Assembly (NCBI GenBank): GCA_030067055.1
Contig: JASJAL010000315.1
Span: forward strand, 1 to 5,599
DNA: 5,599 nucleotides
Reading direction: 5' to 3'
From: Kiloniellales bacterium
Lineage (GTDB): Bacteria; Pseudomonadota; Alphaproteobacteria; Kiloniellales; JAKSBE01
This document shows positions 1 to 5,599 of this stretch, piece by piece (position 1 is the first letter of the stretch; every line of letters starts with the position of its first letter). The notes below the pieces were generated by a model, which saw nothing but the letters and a program-made list of their open reading frames with translations, was not told the origin of the DNA and did not search any database. The position numbers were made by a program, and so were the translations under genes.

Positions 1-949
1 GGGTGCCGACCTCGACCGGGTCCGCTCCGCGGCGCGCCTCGCCAAGGCCGACCTGACCACCGGTATGGTCGGCGAGTTCCCAGAACTCCAGGGGATCATG
101 GGGCGTTACTACGCCCGGCACGACGGCGAGCACGACGAGGTCGCCGAGGCCATTGCCGAGCACTACGCGCCCCAGGGCCCCAACGATGCCTGTCCTTCGG
201 CCCCGGTTTCGGTCTGCGTCGCCCTGGCCGACAAGATCGACTCCCTGGTCGGCTTCTTCGCGATCGACGAGAGGCCGACCGGCTCCAAGGATCCCTACGC
301 CCTGCGCCGCGCGGCCCTGGGTGTGATCCGCCTGATTGTCGAGAACGGCCTGCGCTTGCCGATGTTCGAAATCCTCGAATCTTCGGCGAAGCTCTACAGG
401 AGCTTGGGCAGCGAGGCCATGACCGGTCCCCTGATCGAATTCTTCGCCGAGCGCCTCAAGGTGGCACTCCGCGACCGCGGTGTGCGCCACGACCTGATCT
501 CGGCCGTTTTCGCGCTCGGCGGCGAGGACGACCTCGTGCGCCTGCTGGCCCGGGTCAAGGCGCTGGAAGGCTTTCTCGGCAGCGACGACGGCGCCAACCT
601 GCTGGTCGCCTACCGCCGGGCCGCGAACATCGTGCGGATCGAGCAGAAGAAGGACAAGACGACCTATAACGGCGGTGCCGAGGCCTCCATCCTGGCGCAG
701 GACGAAGAGAAGAGCCTCTTTGCGGCCCTGAACCAGGCCTCGGAGACGGCTGGCGCGGCGCTGTCCGAGGAAGACTTCACGGGCGCCATGGCCGCCCTGG
801 CCGGGCTCCGGCGGCCGGTCGACGCCTTCTTCGATCACGTGACGGTCAACAGCGATGACGCCGCGCTGCGCGAAAACCGGCTGCGGTTGCTGTCGGCCAT
901 CGGCGGCACCCTGGGGCGGGTCGCCGACTTCTCCAAGATCGAGGGCTAG
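1..949 (+). CDS. glyS: Glycyl-tRNA synthetase beta subunit, C-terminal part (5' end outside window)
   Basis: This is the beta chain of the bacterial alpha2beta2 glycyl-tRNA synthetase, the cytosolic enzyme that charges tRNA-Gly. The alpha subunit carries the catalytic core, and beta supplies tRNA binding and other accessory domains. The frame is open from base 2, giving 315 residues, a little under half of the usual ~690-700. Family motifs are plain: an '[21 protein letters not shown]' type block (visible residues 15-34), then 'YYARHDGE', '[11 protein letters not shown]', and '[12 protein letters not shown]' (92-103) in the HD-like domain. Near the C-terminus 'YRRAANIV' (204-211) marks the DALR-like anticodon-binding region. 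The ATG at base 65 is internal, because the homology runs upstream of it to the window edge. The gene ends in TAG at 947-949. glyQ is expected just upstream but cannot be seen. No frameshift or missing block is apparent. Identification is by recognised motifs, with high certainty. Confidence 0.97.
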   Translation, partial: GADLDRVRSAARLAKADLTTGMVGEFPELQGIMGRYYARHDGEHDEVAEAIAEHYAPQGPNDACPSAPVSVCVALADKIDSLVGFFAIDERPTGSKDPYALRRAALGVIRLIVENGLRLPMFEILESSAKLYRSLGSEAMTGPLIEFFAERLKVALRDRGVRHDLISAVFALGGEDDLVRLLARVKALEGFLGSDDGANLLVAYRRAANIVRIEQKKDKTTYNGGAEASILAQDEEKSLFAALNQASETAGAALSEEDFTGAMAALAGLRRPVDAFFDHVTVNSDDAALRENRLRLLSAIGGTLGRVADFSKIEG

Positions 950-1000
950 GAAATTCGGCTATGGACGGGACAAAGGGCCTCGAAGAGGGCGATAGCGGGC

Positions 1001-1007
1001 AGGGGAG
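1001..1007 (+). promoter_or_regulatory. Ribosome binding site deciding the ppdK start
   Basis: AGGGGAG ends 4 nt before the ATG at 1012, a slightly short spacer. It supports the start that gives the standard PPDK N-terminus. A competing AGGA at 948-951, overlapping the glyS stop, sits 9 nt before the in-frame ATG at 961, so the longer start cannot be excluded on ribosome-binding grounds alone. Confidence 0.5.
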
Positions 1008-1011
1008 TGCG

Positions 1012-3678
1012 ATGACCAAGTGGGTCTACGGTTTCGGCGGCGGCCAGGCAGAGGGCCGCGCCGAGATGAAGGCACTGCTGGGCGGCAAGGGTGCCAACCT
1101 GGCCGAGATGTCGGCCCTGGGCCTGCCGGTGCCGCCCGGCTTCACCATCACCACCGAGGTCTGCACCTTCTTCAACGAGAATGGCGGCTCCTATCCCGAT
1201 GGCCTGGACGCCGAGGTCGTCACGGCGCTTGCCGCGGTCGAGGCGGAAACCGGCGCCAGCTTCGGAGACCCGGGCAATCCGCTGCTGGTCTCGGTGCGCT
1301 CGGGCGCCCGGGCCTCGATGCCGGGCATGATGGACACGGTCCTGAACCTGGGCCTGAACGACAAGACGGTCGAGGGCCTGGCCAAGCATTCCGGCGACGC
1401 TCGCTTCGCCTACGACAGCTACCGCCGCTTCATCCAGATGTTCGGCGACGTGGTGATGGGCGTCGATCACCACGTCTTCGAGGAGATCCTCGAGCTGCAC
1501 AAGGAGGACCGCAGCGTCACGCTCGATACGGAACTATCGGCCGAGGACTGGCAGGCGGTCATCAAGGACTACAAGGCCAAGATCACCGAGGAGATCGGGG
1601 AATCCTTCCCTCAGGAGCCGATGAAGCAGGTCTGGGCCGCGATCTCGGCGGTCTTCCGCTCCTGGTCGAACGTCCGCGCCGCGACCTACCGCCGGCTGCA
1701 CAACATTCCGGACGACTGGGGCACGGCGGTCAACGTCCAGGCCATGGTCTTCGGGAACATGGGCGAGGACTGCGCCACCGGAGTCGCCTTCACCCGCGAT
1801 CCCTCGACCGGCGCGAACCTCTTCTACGGCGAATACCTGGTCAACGCCCAGGGCGAGGACGTGGTCGCCGGCATCCGAACGCCGCAGCACCTGACCCTGG
1901 CCGGCAAGCAGGCCAACCACTCCGACCTGCCGGCCATGGAAGAGGTGATGCCGGAGGTCTTCGGCCAGCTCGACGGGGTCCGCCAGAAGCTGGAGCGGCA
2001 CTACCGCGAGATGCAGGACATCGAGTTCACCGTGCAGCGCGGCACGCTCTACATGCTGCAGACCCGCAACGGGAAGCGCACCGCCAGCGCGGCGCTGAAG
2101 ATCGCCTGCGACATGGTCGACGAGGGTCTGATCACCGAGGCCGAGGCGGTCGCGCGGATCGATCCCGCCTCGCTCGACCAGTTGCTGCATCCGACCCTGG
2201 ACCCGACGGCCCAGCGCCGGACCATCGCCCGCGGCCTGCCGGCCTCGCCGGGTGCGGCCTCGGGACGGATCGTGTTCAGCGCCGACGCCGCGGAACGGCA
2301 GGCCGGCTCCGGCGAGACGGTCATCCTCTGCCGGGTCGAGACCTCGCCCGAGGACATCCACGGGATGCACGCGGCCAAGGGCATCCTGACGACGCGCGGC
2401 GGCATGACCAGCCACGCTGCTGTGGTCGCGCGCGGCATGGGCCGGCCCTGCGTCGCGGGCGCCGGCGAGCTTCGGATCGACTACAAGACCGGCACCATGC
2501 GGGTGAGGGACGTGGTGTTGAATGAGGGCGACCTGGTGACCCTGGACGGCGCCACCGGCGAGGTCATGGCCGGTGAGGTCCCGACCATCGAGCCCGAGCT
2601 CTCCGGCGACTTCGCCAAGATTATGGCCTGGGCCGACGGGGTCCGGCGGCTCGGTGTACGGGCCAATGCCGACACCCCGGAGGACTGCCGAATCGCCCTG
2701 CAGTTCGGTGCCGAGGGCGTCGGGCTCTGCCGGACCGAGCACATGTTCTTCGACTCCGACCGCATCCTCGCTGTGCGCGAGATGATCCTGGCCGAGAGCC
2801 CGCAGGGCCGGCGCAAGGCGCTCGACCGGATTCTGCCGATGCAGCGCCAGGACTTCGCCGAGATCTTCAAGATCATGCAGGGTCAGCCGGTCACCATCCG
2901 CTTGCTGGATCCGCCGCTGCACGAGTTCCTGCCCCATGCCGAGGCCGAGATGGCCGAGGTCGCGGCGGCGGCTGGGGCCTCGGTCGACCACATGCGCCAG
3001 CGGGTGATCAAGCTCTCCGAGGTCAATCCCATGCTCGGCCACCGGGGTTGCCGCCTTGGCATCACCTATCCCGAGATCTACGAGATGCAGGCCCGCGCCA
3101 TCTTCGAGGCCGCGGCCCAGGCCATGAAGGAGGGTGCGGCCGCGGTCGAGCCGGAGATCATGGTGCCGCTGATCGCCATCGAGAAGGAGCTCGACCTGCT
3201 CAAGGCCCTGATCGACCGGACCGCCGAAGAGGTCATGGAGGCCGAGGGCGTCACCGTCCCCTACATCGTCGGGACCATGATCGAACTGCCGCGCGCCGCC
3301 CTCACCGCCGACCGGATCGCCCGGGCGGCGGAGTTCTTCAGCTTCGGCACCAACGACCTGACCCAGACCGCCTACGGCCTGTCGCGCGACGACGCCGGCA
3401 ACTTCCTGCCGGCCTACGAGGAACGCGGCATCGTCGAGACCGATCCCTTCATCTCGATCGACCGCGACGGGGTCGGCGAGTTGGTGAAGATCGGCGTCGA
3501 GCGCGGCCGGAAAACCCGGCCCGAGATCAAGCTCGGCATCTGCGGCGAGCACGGCGGCGACCCGGCGTCGGTGACCTTCTGCCACGAGGTCGGCCTGGAC
3601 TACGTCTCCTGCTCGCCCTATCGGGTGCCCATCGCCCGCCTCGCCGCCGCCCAGGCCGCGCTGGCGGAGGAAAAATAG
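1012..3678 (+). CDS. ppdK: Pyruvate, phosphate dikinase (PPDK), complete, 888 aa
   Basis: Interconverts ATP + Pi + pyruvate and AMP + PPi + phosphoenolpyruvate in the cytosol. It can serve gluconeogenesis or PPi-linked glycolysis. Domains in order: an ATP-grasp nucleotide domain (about 1-350; GGKGANLAEM with Lys26, VRSGARASMPGMMDT with Arg96, Asp336/Glu338, Gln350); a swivelling phosphohistidine domain (about 420-520; TRGGMTSHAAVVARG with His468 and Thr466); and a PEP/pyruvate TIM barrel (about 535-885; LCRTEHMFF with Arg574, TIRLLDPPLHEF with Arg630, GTMIELPR with Glu758, GTNDLTQ with Asp782, ICGEHGGDP with Cys844). From His468 onward these fall a constant 13 residues after the Clostridium symbiosum residues His455, Arg561, Arg617, Glu745, Asp769 and Cys831 as I remember them, so the enzyme should be active. 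The start is the ATG giving 'MTKWVYGFGGG', the usual PPDK N-terminus. An in-frame ATG at 961 would add 17 atypical residues. It lies 62 nt after glyS on the same strand. Thr466 is the expected target of a PDRP (DUF299) kinase/phosphotransferase, which is not encoded in this window. Confidence 0.97.
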   Translation: MTKWVYGFGGGQAEGRAEMKALLGGKGANLAEMSALGLPVPPGFTITTEVCTFFNENGGSYPDGLDAEVVTALAAVEAETGASFGDPGNPLLVSVRSGARASMPGMMDTVLNLGLNDKTVEGLAKHSGDARFAYDSYRRFIQMFGDVVMGVDHHVFEEILELHKEDRSVTLDTELSAEDWQAVIKDYKAKITEEIGESFPQEPMKQVWAAISAVFRSWSNVRAATYRRLHNIPDDWGTAVNVQAMVFGNMGEDCATGVAFTRDPSTGANLFYGEYLVNAQGEDVVAGIRTPQHLTLAGKQANHSDLPAMEEVMPEVFGQLDGVRQKLERHYREMQDIEFTVQRGTLYMLQTRNGKRTASAALKIACDMVDEGLITEAEAVARIDPASLDQLLHPTLDPTAQRRTIARGLPASPGAASGRIVFSADAAERQAGSGETVILCRVETSPEDIHGMHAAKGILTTRGGMTSHAAVVARGMGRPCVAGAGELRIDYKTGTMRVRDVVLNEGDLVTLDGATGEVMAGEVPTIEPELSGDFAKIMAWADGVRRLGVRANADTPEDCRIALQFGAEGVGLCRTEHMFFDSDRILAVREMILAESPQGRRKALDRILPMQRQDFAEIFKIMQGQPVTIRLLDPPLHEFLPHAEAEMAEVAAAAGASVDHMRQRVIKLSEVNPMLGHRGCRLGITYPEIYEMQARAIFEAAAQAMKEGAAAVEPEIMVPLIAIEKELDLLKALIDRTAEEVMEAEGVTVPYIVGTMIELPRAALTADRIARAAEFFSFGTNDLTQTAYGLSRDDAGNFLPAYEERGIVETDPFISIDRDGVGELVKIGVERGRKTRPEIKLGICGEHGGDPASVTFCHEVGLDYVSCSPYRVPIARLAAAQAALAEEK

Positions 3679-3799
3679 GCACCGGCAACGGGCGCTTTGA
3701 GTTCACCCCTCCGGGCAACCAGGGATCGCCGGGTCGAGGCCGGTGATGACATTTTGTGATGCGCTTGGGGAGGATGTGTCGGCCTGGCCGCCCCCGCGC

Positions 3800-4150
3800 C
3801 TATTCGTGGTAATCGATCTCGCAGGCGGTCAGGCCGTGGTCGCTGGCCTGGGTGATGCGCTGGCGCAGGTCCTGGGCGTCTTCCTCGATCGATACGAGAT
3901 GCGGCGAGAGCTCGATCCCGTTCTTCAGCTTCTTGGCGTTGGCCAGGAGGGCAGAGAGGAAGGTCCGATAGTCTGACGGCGAGAGCGTCTCCTGAAGTTG
4001 CAGAAGGTAGCAGTCGCACTTTTCGGCGCCGGTATCGAGGGCGCAGAGAGCCCGGAAATCTTCCTCGTCCTGCGTGCCGGCCGCTGCGGCGCCCGGCAGC
4101 AGGCTCGCGGCAACGGCACTCGCAAGGACCCATCTCAAACCAAAGACCAT
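3800..4150 (-). CDS. Small exported four-cysteine protein, paralogue of the gene at 4307-4651
   Basis: A 116-aa protein of a family I do not recognise. Residues 1-24 look like a Sec signal peptide (Arg6, hydrophobic stretch 7-18, then an Ala-rich run to a likely cleavage around 23-25), so the mature protein of about 92 residues should be periplasmic. It has four cysteines: Cys36, Cys45, Cys47 (C-x8-C-x-C) and Cys110 near the C-terminus. Between them is 'LSPSDYRTFL' (56-65) in a predicted helical, charged region. The odd-even spacing suggests disulfides or metal binding, but no known metal motif is evident. It aligns without gaps to the neighbouring gene product, with about 28 identities in residues 28-114 by hand count. 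The start ATG has AGGAG 11 nt upstream. The gene is convergent with ppdK and lies 156 bp downstream of its paralogue, so it is probably in the same transcript or under its own weak promoter. Function unknown. Confidence 0.8.
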   Translation of the reverse strand: MVFGLRWVLASAVAASLLPGAAAAGTQDEEDFRALCALDTGAEKCDCYLLQLQETLSPSDYRTFLSALLANAKKLKNGIELSPHLVSIEEDAQDLRQRITQASDHGLTACEIDYHE

Positions 4151-4161
4151 CCTGTCTTCGT

Positions 4162-4166
4162 CTCCT
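4162..4166 (-). promoter_or_regulatory. Ribosome binding site for the 116-aa exported protein
   Basis: On the minus strand AGGAG lies 11 nt upstream of the ATG at 4148-4150. The spacing is at the long end, but this is the only purine-rich Shine-Dalgarno-like match of that strength nearby, and the ATG begins a good signal peptide. Confidence 0.5.
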
Positions 4167-4296
4167 GTATCACGAAGCCTCCGCTGGCACCGGTCAGTGC
4201 GTTCAGGTCTTGCGGCATGACGACGGCGTCCAGCCCCTGCGGGCCCTGGTCTCGGATATCCGGAGTGCTTTCCTTTTGCGGCGTTTTTTGGGCAAA

Positions 4297-4309
4297 GCGG
4301 TTACCGCTA
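4297..4309 (-). terminator. Possible weak hairpin at the 3' end of the 114-aa gene
   Basis: AGCGG-TTA-CCGCT forms a 5-bp stem beginning inside the TAG stop codon. On the minus strand it is followed by only TTTG, so there is no proper U-tract. It could be a weak terminator or processing stem between the two paralogues, or chance. The short stem and overlap with the stop argue against a strong intrinsic terminator. Confidence 0.2.
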
Positions 4310-4651
4310 CTTGATGATCCCGCAGGCCTTCGTCGCAGGAGCGACGGCGTGGGCGATGCGAGAACTCATCGCCGCCACGGCTTCTTCGCCGTCCGCCTGC
4401 GCGCGCATGACTTCGAGGGTGGTTGCCGGATTCCGGGCGCTGGCCACGGAGACGACCAGAAAGGCCTCATAATCCTTGGGCGAGAGGTTGACCTTCAATT
4501 CGCGAAGCAGGCAGGTGCATTGCTCGGCCGGTGCGTTCTCCGTGCAAATTGCCTGGTAGCTGGATTCGTCCTTGGCCTGGACGGCAGCGCTTCCCAGGAG
4601 AGAGAAGGCGAGCGCGGCACTCGCTGTGGCGCAGGGGAAACTCTTGGTCAT
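4307..4651 (-). CDS. Small exported four-cysteine protein, paralogue of the gene at 3800-4150
   Basis: A 114-aa predicted periplasmic protein of unknown function. The signal peptide spans residues 1-26 (Lys3, hydrophobic 10-20, ending in V-Q-A before Lys27), leaving about 88 mature residues. Mature cysteines are Cys36, Cys45, Cys47 and Cys110; an extra Cys7 lies in the signal peptide and would be removed. 'LSPKDYEAFL' occupies 56-65, and 'SRIAHA' 97-102 precedes the final Cys. All these positions coincide with those of the neighbouring protein without a gap, so the two are paralogues despite only about a third identity. The ATG chosen has AAGGG 8 nt upstream. An in-frame ATG 37 codons earlier (4762) would add an Arg-rich, signal-hiding extension and break the matching numbering, so I reject it. 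The next gene upstream on the same strand ends 201 bp away across a structured gap. No catalytic motif is visible. Confidence 0.82.
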   Translation of the reverse strand: MTKSFPCATASAALAFSLLGSAAVQAKDESSYQAICTENAPAEQCTCLLRELKVNLSPKDYEAFLVVSVASARNPATTLEVMRAQADGEEAVAAMSSRIAHAVAPATKACGIIK

Positions 4652-4659
4652 GGAGCAAA

Positions 4660-4664
4660 CCCTT
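4660..4664 (-). promoter_or_regulatory. Ribosome binding site deciding the 114-aa protein start
   Basis: On the minus strand AAGGG stands 8 nt before the ATG at 4649-4651. With the signal peptide that begins there, it favours this start over the longer in-frame ATG at 4762. Confidence 0.55.
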
Positions 4665-4684
4665 GTCGTTTTTGGTGGGACCTT

Positions 4685-4763
4685 GTGATGGCACTGCCAG
4701 GAACGGCGGCGCACCGCCCGAGCCGCTGCGCGCCGGATCCGGCCGTGCTCGGGTGATGGCACT
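4685..4763. repeat. 11-bp direct repeat pair GTGATGGCACT upstream of the 114-aa gene
   Basis: GTGATGGCACT occurs at 4685-4695 and again at 4753-4763, 68 bp apart start to start (AGTGCCATCAC in the direction of the downstream gene). The first copy extends into a near-palindrome TGGCA-C-TGCCA. In the second copy GCACT pairs with AGTGC 8 nt further on. Both copies lie in the 201-bp gap between two minus-strand genes, where regulator sites would be expected. They could be operator half-sites, but a chance match is also possible. Confidence 0.4.
4717..4753. repeat. 7-bp inverted repeat enclosing a 12-bp palindrome
   Basis: CCCGAGC (4717-4723) is complementary to GCTCGGG (4747-4753). The loop contains the perfect palindrome GCCGGATCCGGC (4732-4743). 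An adjacent, partly overlapping stem GGCGG-CGCA-CCGCC (4705-4718) would compete with the larger one. A further CGGTC-N8-GACCG inverted repeat sits at 4801-4818, 35 nt past the stop of the upstream gene. None is followed by a T-run on either strand, so none is a typical intrinsic terminator. They may be leader-RNA structure, a Rho-region stem or protein-binding sites. Confidence 0.4.
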
Positions 4764-4852
4764 CTAGCGGCAGTGCGCGATATCGACCGGAGGATAATCG
4801 CGGTCTTATCTGTGACCGTTACGTGCGATCCCAGCCGGCCTGAGCCTCTCCG

Positions 4853-5209
4853 CTAAAGCAAGGAGATCGCGTAGACTCCGAAGCCGGTCGCGGTGAGGGC
4901 GCCGAAGACCAGGCGGACGACTTTCAGAACCCGGCCGCGTGCCAGTGCTTCGGCCGCGACCTGATTCGGGTTGCGCCGGGCCCGCTCCGCCAGCTGCTCG
5001 CGGTAGACCTTGTTCATGCGGGTCATGTCGCCGGCGACCGCGTCCTCGTTCAGGTCCACCTTCACCGCGACCAGGAGTCCGAGGACACCCAGCAGGCCCA
5101 CGCCCAGCCAGCCCAGGATGGAAAAGGCGAGCAGGGTCGGGATCATGGTCAGGGCGGTGATCAGGGCCGCGTTGAAGGCCGGGCCCTGGGCGACCAGCCA
5201 TTTCCACAT
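4853..5209 (-). CDS. Small predicted inner-membrane protein, 118 aa, unknown function
   Basis: I do not recognise this family. Residues 14-49 are continuously hydrophobic and Gly/Leu-rich, long enough for two close membrane spans or a hairpin. Residues 52-93 form a charged soluble stretch with a likely helix (N-x-V-Y-R-E-Q-L-A-E-R-A-R-R, 66-79). Residues 97-117 form a C-terminal span ending in two leucines. There is no N-terminal signal-type charge pattern apart from Lys3. No cysteine, metal site or catalytic motif is visible. The start is the ATG before 'WKWLVAQGP', backed by GGGGAG 6 nt upstream; an in-frame start 18 codons earlier (5263) lacks this support and adds a non-hydrophobic leader. 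It lies 72 nt downstream of the methyltransferase gene on the same strand, with a possible promoter in the gap. The coding frame is supported by the long hydrophobic pattern and third-position GC, but homology was not tested. Confidence 0.7.
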   Translation of the reverse strand: MWKWLVAQGPAFNAALITALTMIPTLLAFSILGWLGVGLLGVLGLLVAVKVDLNEDAVAGDMTRMNKVYREQLAERARRNPNQVAAEALARGRVLKVVRLVFGALTATGFGVYAISLL

Positions 5210-5215
5210 CGGCGG

Positions 5216-5221
5216 CTCCCC
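5216..5221 (-). promoter_or_regulatory. Ribosome binding site deciding the membrane-protein start
   Basis: On the minus strand GGGGAG lies 6 nt upstream of the ATG at 5207-5209. This good match and spacing selects the 118-aa form over the 136-aa form starting at 5263. Confidence 0.6.
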
Positions 5222-5238
5222 GGTCCTCGGGAAGCTAC

Positions 5239-5247
5239 AGTCTAGCA
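5239..5247 (-). promoter_or_regulatory. Possible extended -10 promoter element for the membrane-protein gene
   Basis: On the minus strand TGCTAGACT fits the extended -10 pattern TGnTAnnnT and sits about 30 nt before the ATG at 5209, in the short gap after the methyltransferase stop. No -35 box with 16-18 bp spacing is visible, so this is a weak prediction. Read-through from the methyltransferase gene is an equally good explanation of expression. Confidence 0.25.
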
Positions 5248-5281
5248 CGCTGCCGGGCCGCAAGGGCCATCAAGGTTGGGG

Positions 5282-5599
5282 TCAGGCCGGCTTCTCGAAA
5301 AGTCCCATGACCAGGCCCAGGCGGCCTTCTTCCAGCCCGCGGCCGACGTTGGCGATCATCTGCGGGAATTCCGGGCCCATCAGGAGGTGCGGTCCCAGGG
5401 CCGGCTGGGCCTCGGCGCCGGTTATCCGCGCCTGGCGCTCGCGGTTCCAGGCGAGGGCTGCCGCGGTCAGGTCTCGGAATACCAATTCGCGAAAGCCGGC
5501 GGCCAGTGCCAGCCGGCGCAACTCCGGGGCGTCGATCAGGAAACTGCCGTGCGGACTCGCGGCCCAGGGCACCGGGAAGTGGGGATCGCCCGCCGGCCC
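5282..5599 (-). CDS. Class I SAM-dependent methyltransferase, C-terminal part (5' end outside window)
   Basis: The frame is open to the window edge and gives the last 105 residues, ending in TGA at 5282-5284. The visible part matches the C-terminal end of a broad group of UbiE/COQ5-like or glycine/sarcosine-type methyltransferases: 'HFPVPWA' (7-13), 'GSFL' shortly after, a helix 'LRRLALAAGF' (28-37), 'RDLTAAALAW' (42-51), 'LGPHLLMG' (68-75) and 'EEGR' followed by a closing strand. In such enzymes this segment follows the Rossmann core, which is upstream of the window, so the SAM-binding motifs cannot be checked. The substrate is unknown; a small amine, quinone or metabolite are all possible. 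The GTG at 5570-5572 is an internal codon, because the conserved 'HFPVPW' crosses it. The gene is followed at 72 nt by the small membrane-protein gene on the same strand. Confidence 0.75.
   Translation of the reverse strand, partial: GPAGDPHFPVPWAASPHGSFLIDAPELRRLALAAGFRELVFRDLTAAALAWNRERQARITGAEAQPALGPHLLMGPEFPQMIANVGRGLEEGRLGLVMGLFEKPA

Noticed and set aside
65..949. ATG at base 65 as the start of a 294-aa gene
   Set aside because: GlyS homology continues upstream of it to the window edge, so it is an internal methionine of a truncated view, not a start.
1020..2525. 501-codon plus-strand frame inside ppdK
   Set aside because: Arg/Gly/Pro-rich out-of-frame translation typical of GC-rich shadows; fully contained in ppdK.
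1534..3585. 683-codon open frame on the minus strand opposite ppdK
   Set aside because: Its frame is the mirror of a high-GC coding gene, and the translation is rich in His, Gly, Asp, Arg and Leu without any family motif. The plus-strand PPDK motifs are unambiguous.
3048..3746. 232-codon plus-strand frame running past the ppdK stop
   Set aside because: Mostly overlaps ppdK in another frame, with Arg-rich low-complexity composition. The tail past 3678 adds nothing recognisable.
3679..3799. Bidirectional terminator in the convergent gap after ppdK
   Set aside because: CACCGGC (3680-3686) and GCCGGTG (3739-3745) are complementary but 52 nt apart, and CGGCCTGGCCG (3780-3790) gives only a 4-bp stem. 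Neither has a T-run in a useful place. Nothing else is visible in these 121 bases.
4274..4296. TTTTGC...GCAAA stem around a run of six Ts in the gap between the paralogues
   Set aside because: The stem is about 5 bp, the T-run lies in the loop rather than after the stem, and the strand is wrong for terminating the minus-strand gene.
3998..4756. 252-codon plus-strand frame opposite the two paralogues
   Set aside because: The minus-strand paralogues align to each other with conserved cysteines and both have signal peptides and ribosome binding sites; this frame has neither homology nor a start context.
4652..4762. 37-codon N-terminal extension of the 114-aa protein
   Set aside because: Arg-rich, would bury the signal peptide and spoil the residue-for-residue match with the paralogue; the ribosome binding site favours the ATG at 4651.
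4806..5207. 133-codon minus-strand frame overlapping the membrane-protein gene
   Set aside because: Arg/Gly/Pro-rich shadow. The other frame gives clean membrane segments and a good ribosome binding site.

Overview
The window is GC-rich and compactly coded, and it looks like ordinary chromosome from an alphaproteobacterium, probably of the Rhodospirillales/Kiloniellales type. Three things point there: the high GC with strong GC bias at third codon positions, the glycyl-tRNA synthetase beta gene directly followed by pyruvate phosphate dikinase (an order I recall from that class), and the style of the flanking small genes. The taxonomic placement is inference. I see no phage, IS, CRISPR, tRNA or rRNA signal.

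Left part, plus strand (1-3678). The window opens inside glyS (C-terminal 315 residues), followed 62 nt later by a complete ppdK of 888 codons. They are probably co-transcribed. All the PPDK catalytic residues I could place by motif are present, including the phospho-carrier His468, the regulatory Thr466 and the acid/base Cys844.

Right part, minus strand (3800-5599). Read in the direction of transcription, the genes are: the 3' end of a class I SAM-dependent methyltransferase, a 118-aa membrane protein, and two small exported cysteine-containing proteins of 114 and 116 aa. The two small proteins are clearly paralogues. They align without gaps from residue 28 to the end, with all four mature-region cysteines at identical residue numbers (36, 45, 47, 110). 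I do not recognise the family. ppdK and the nearest of these genes converge on a 121-bp gap with no convincing terminator.

The most interesting material is this duplicated secreted Cys-protein pair and the 201-bp structured gap upstream of its first member, which holds an 11-bp direct repeat (68 bp apart) and a 7-bp inverted repeat around a 12-bp palindrome. The glyS-ppdK half is housekeeping metabolism and I see no functional link between it and the minus-strand genes. I did not find a clear new multi-gene system.
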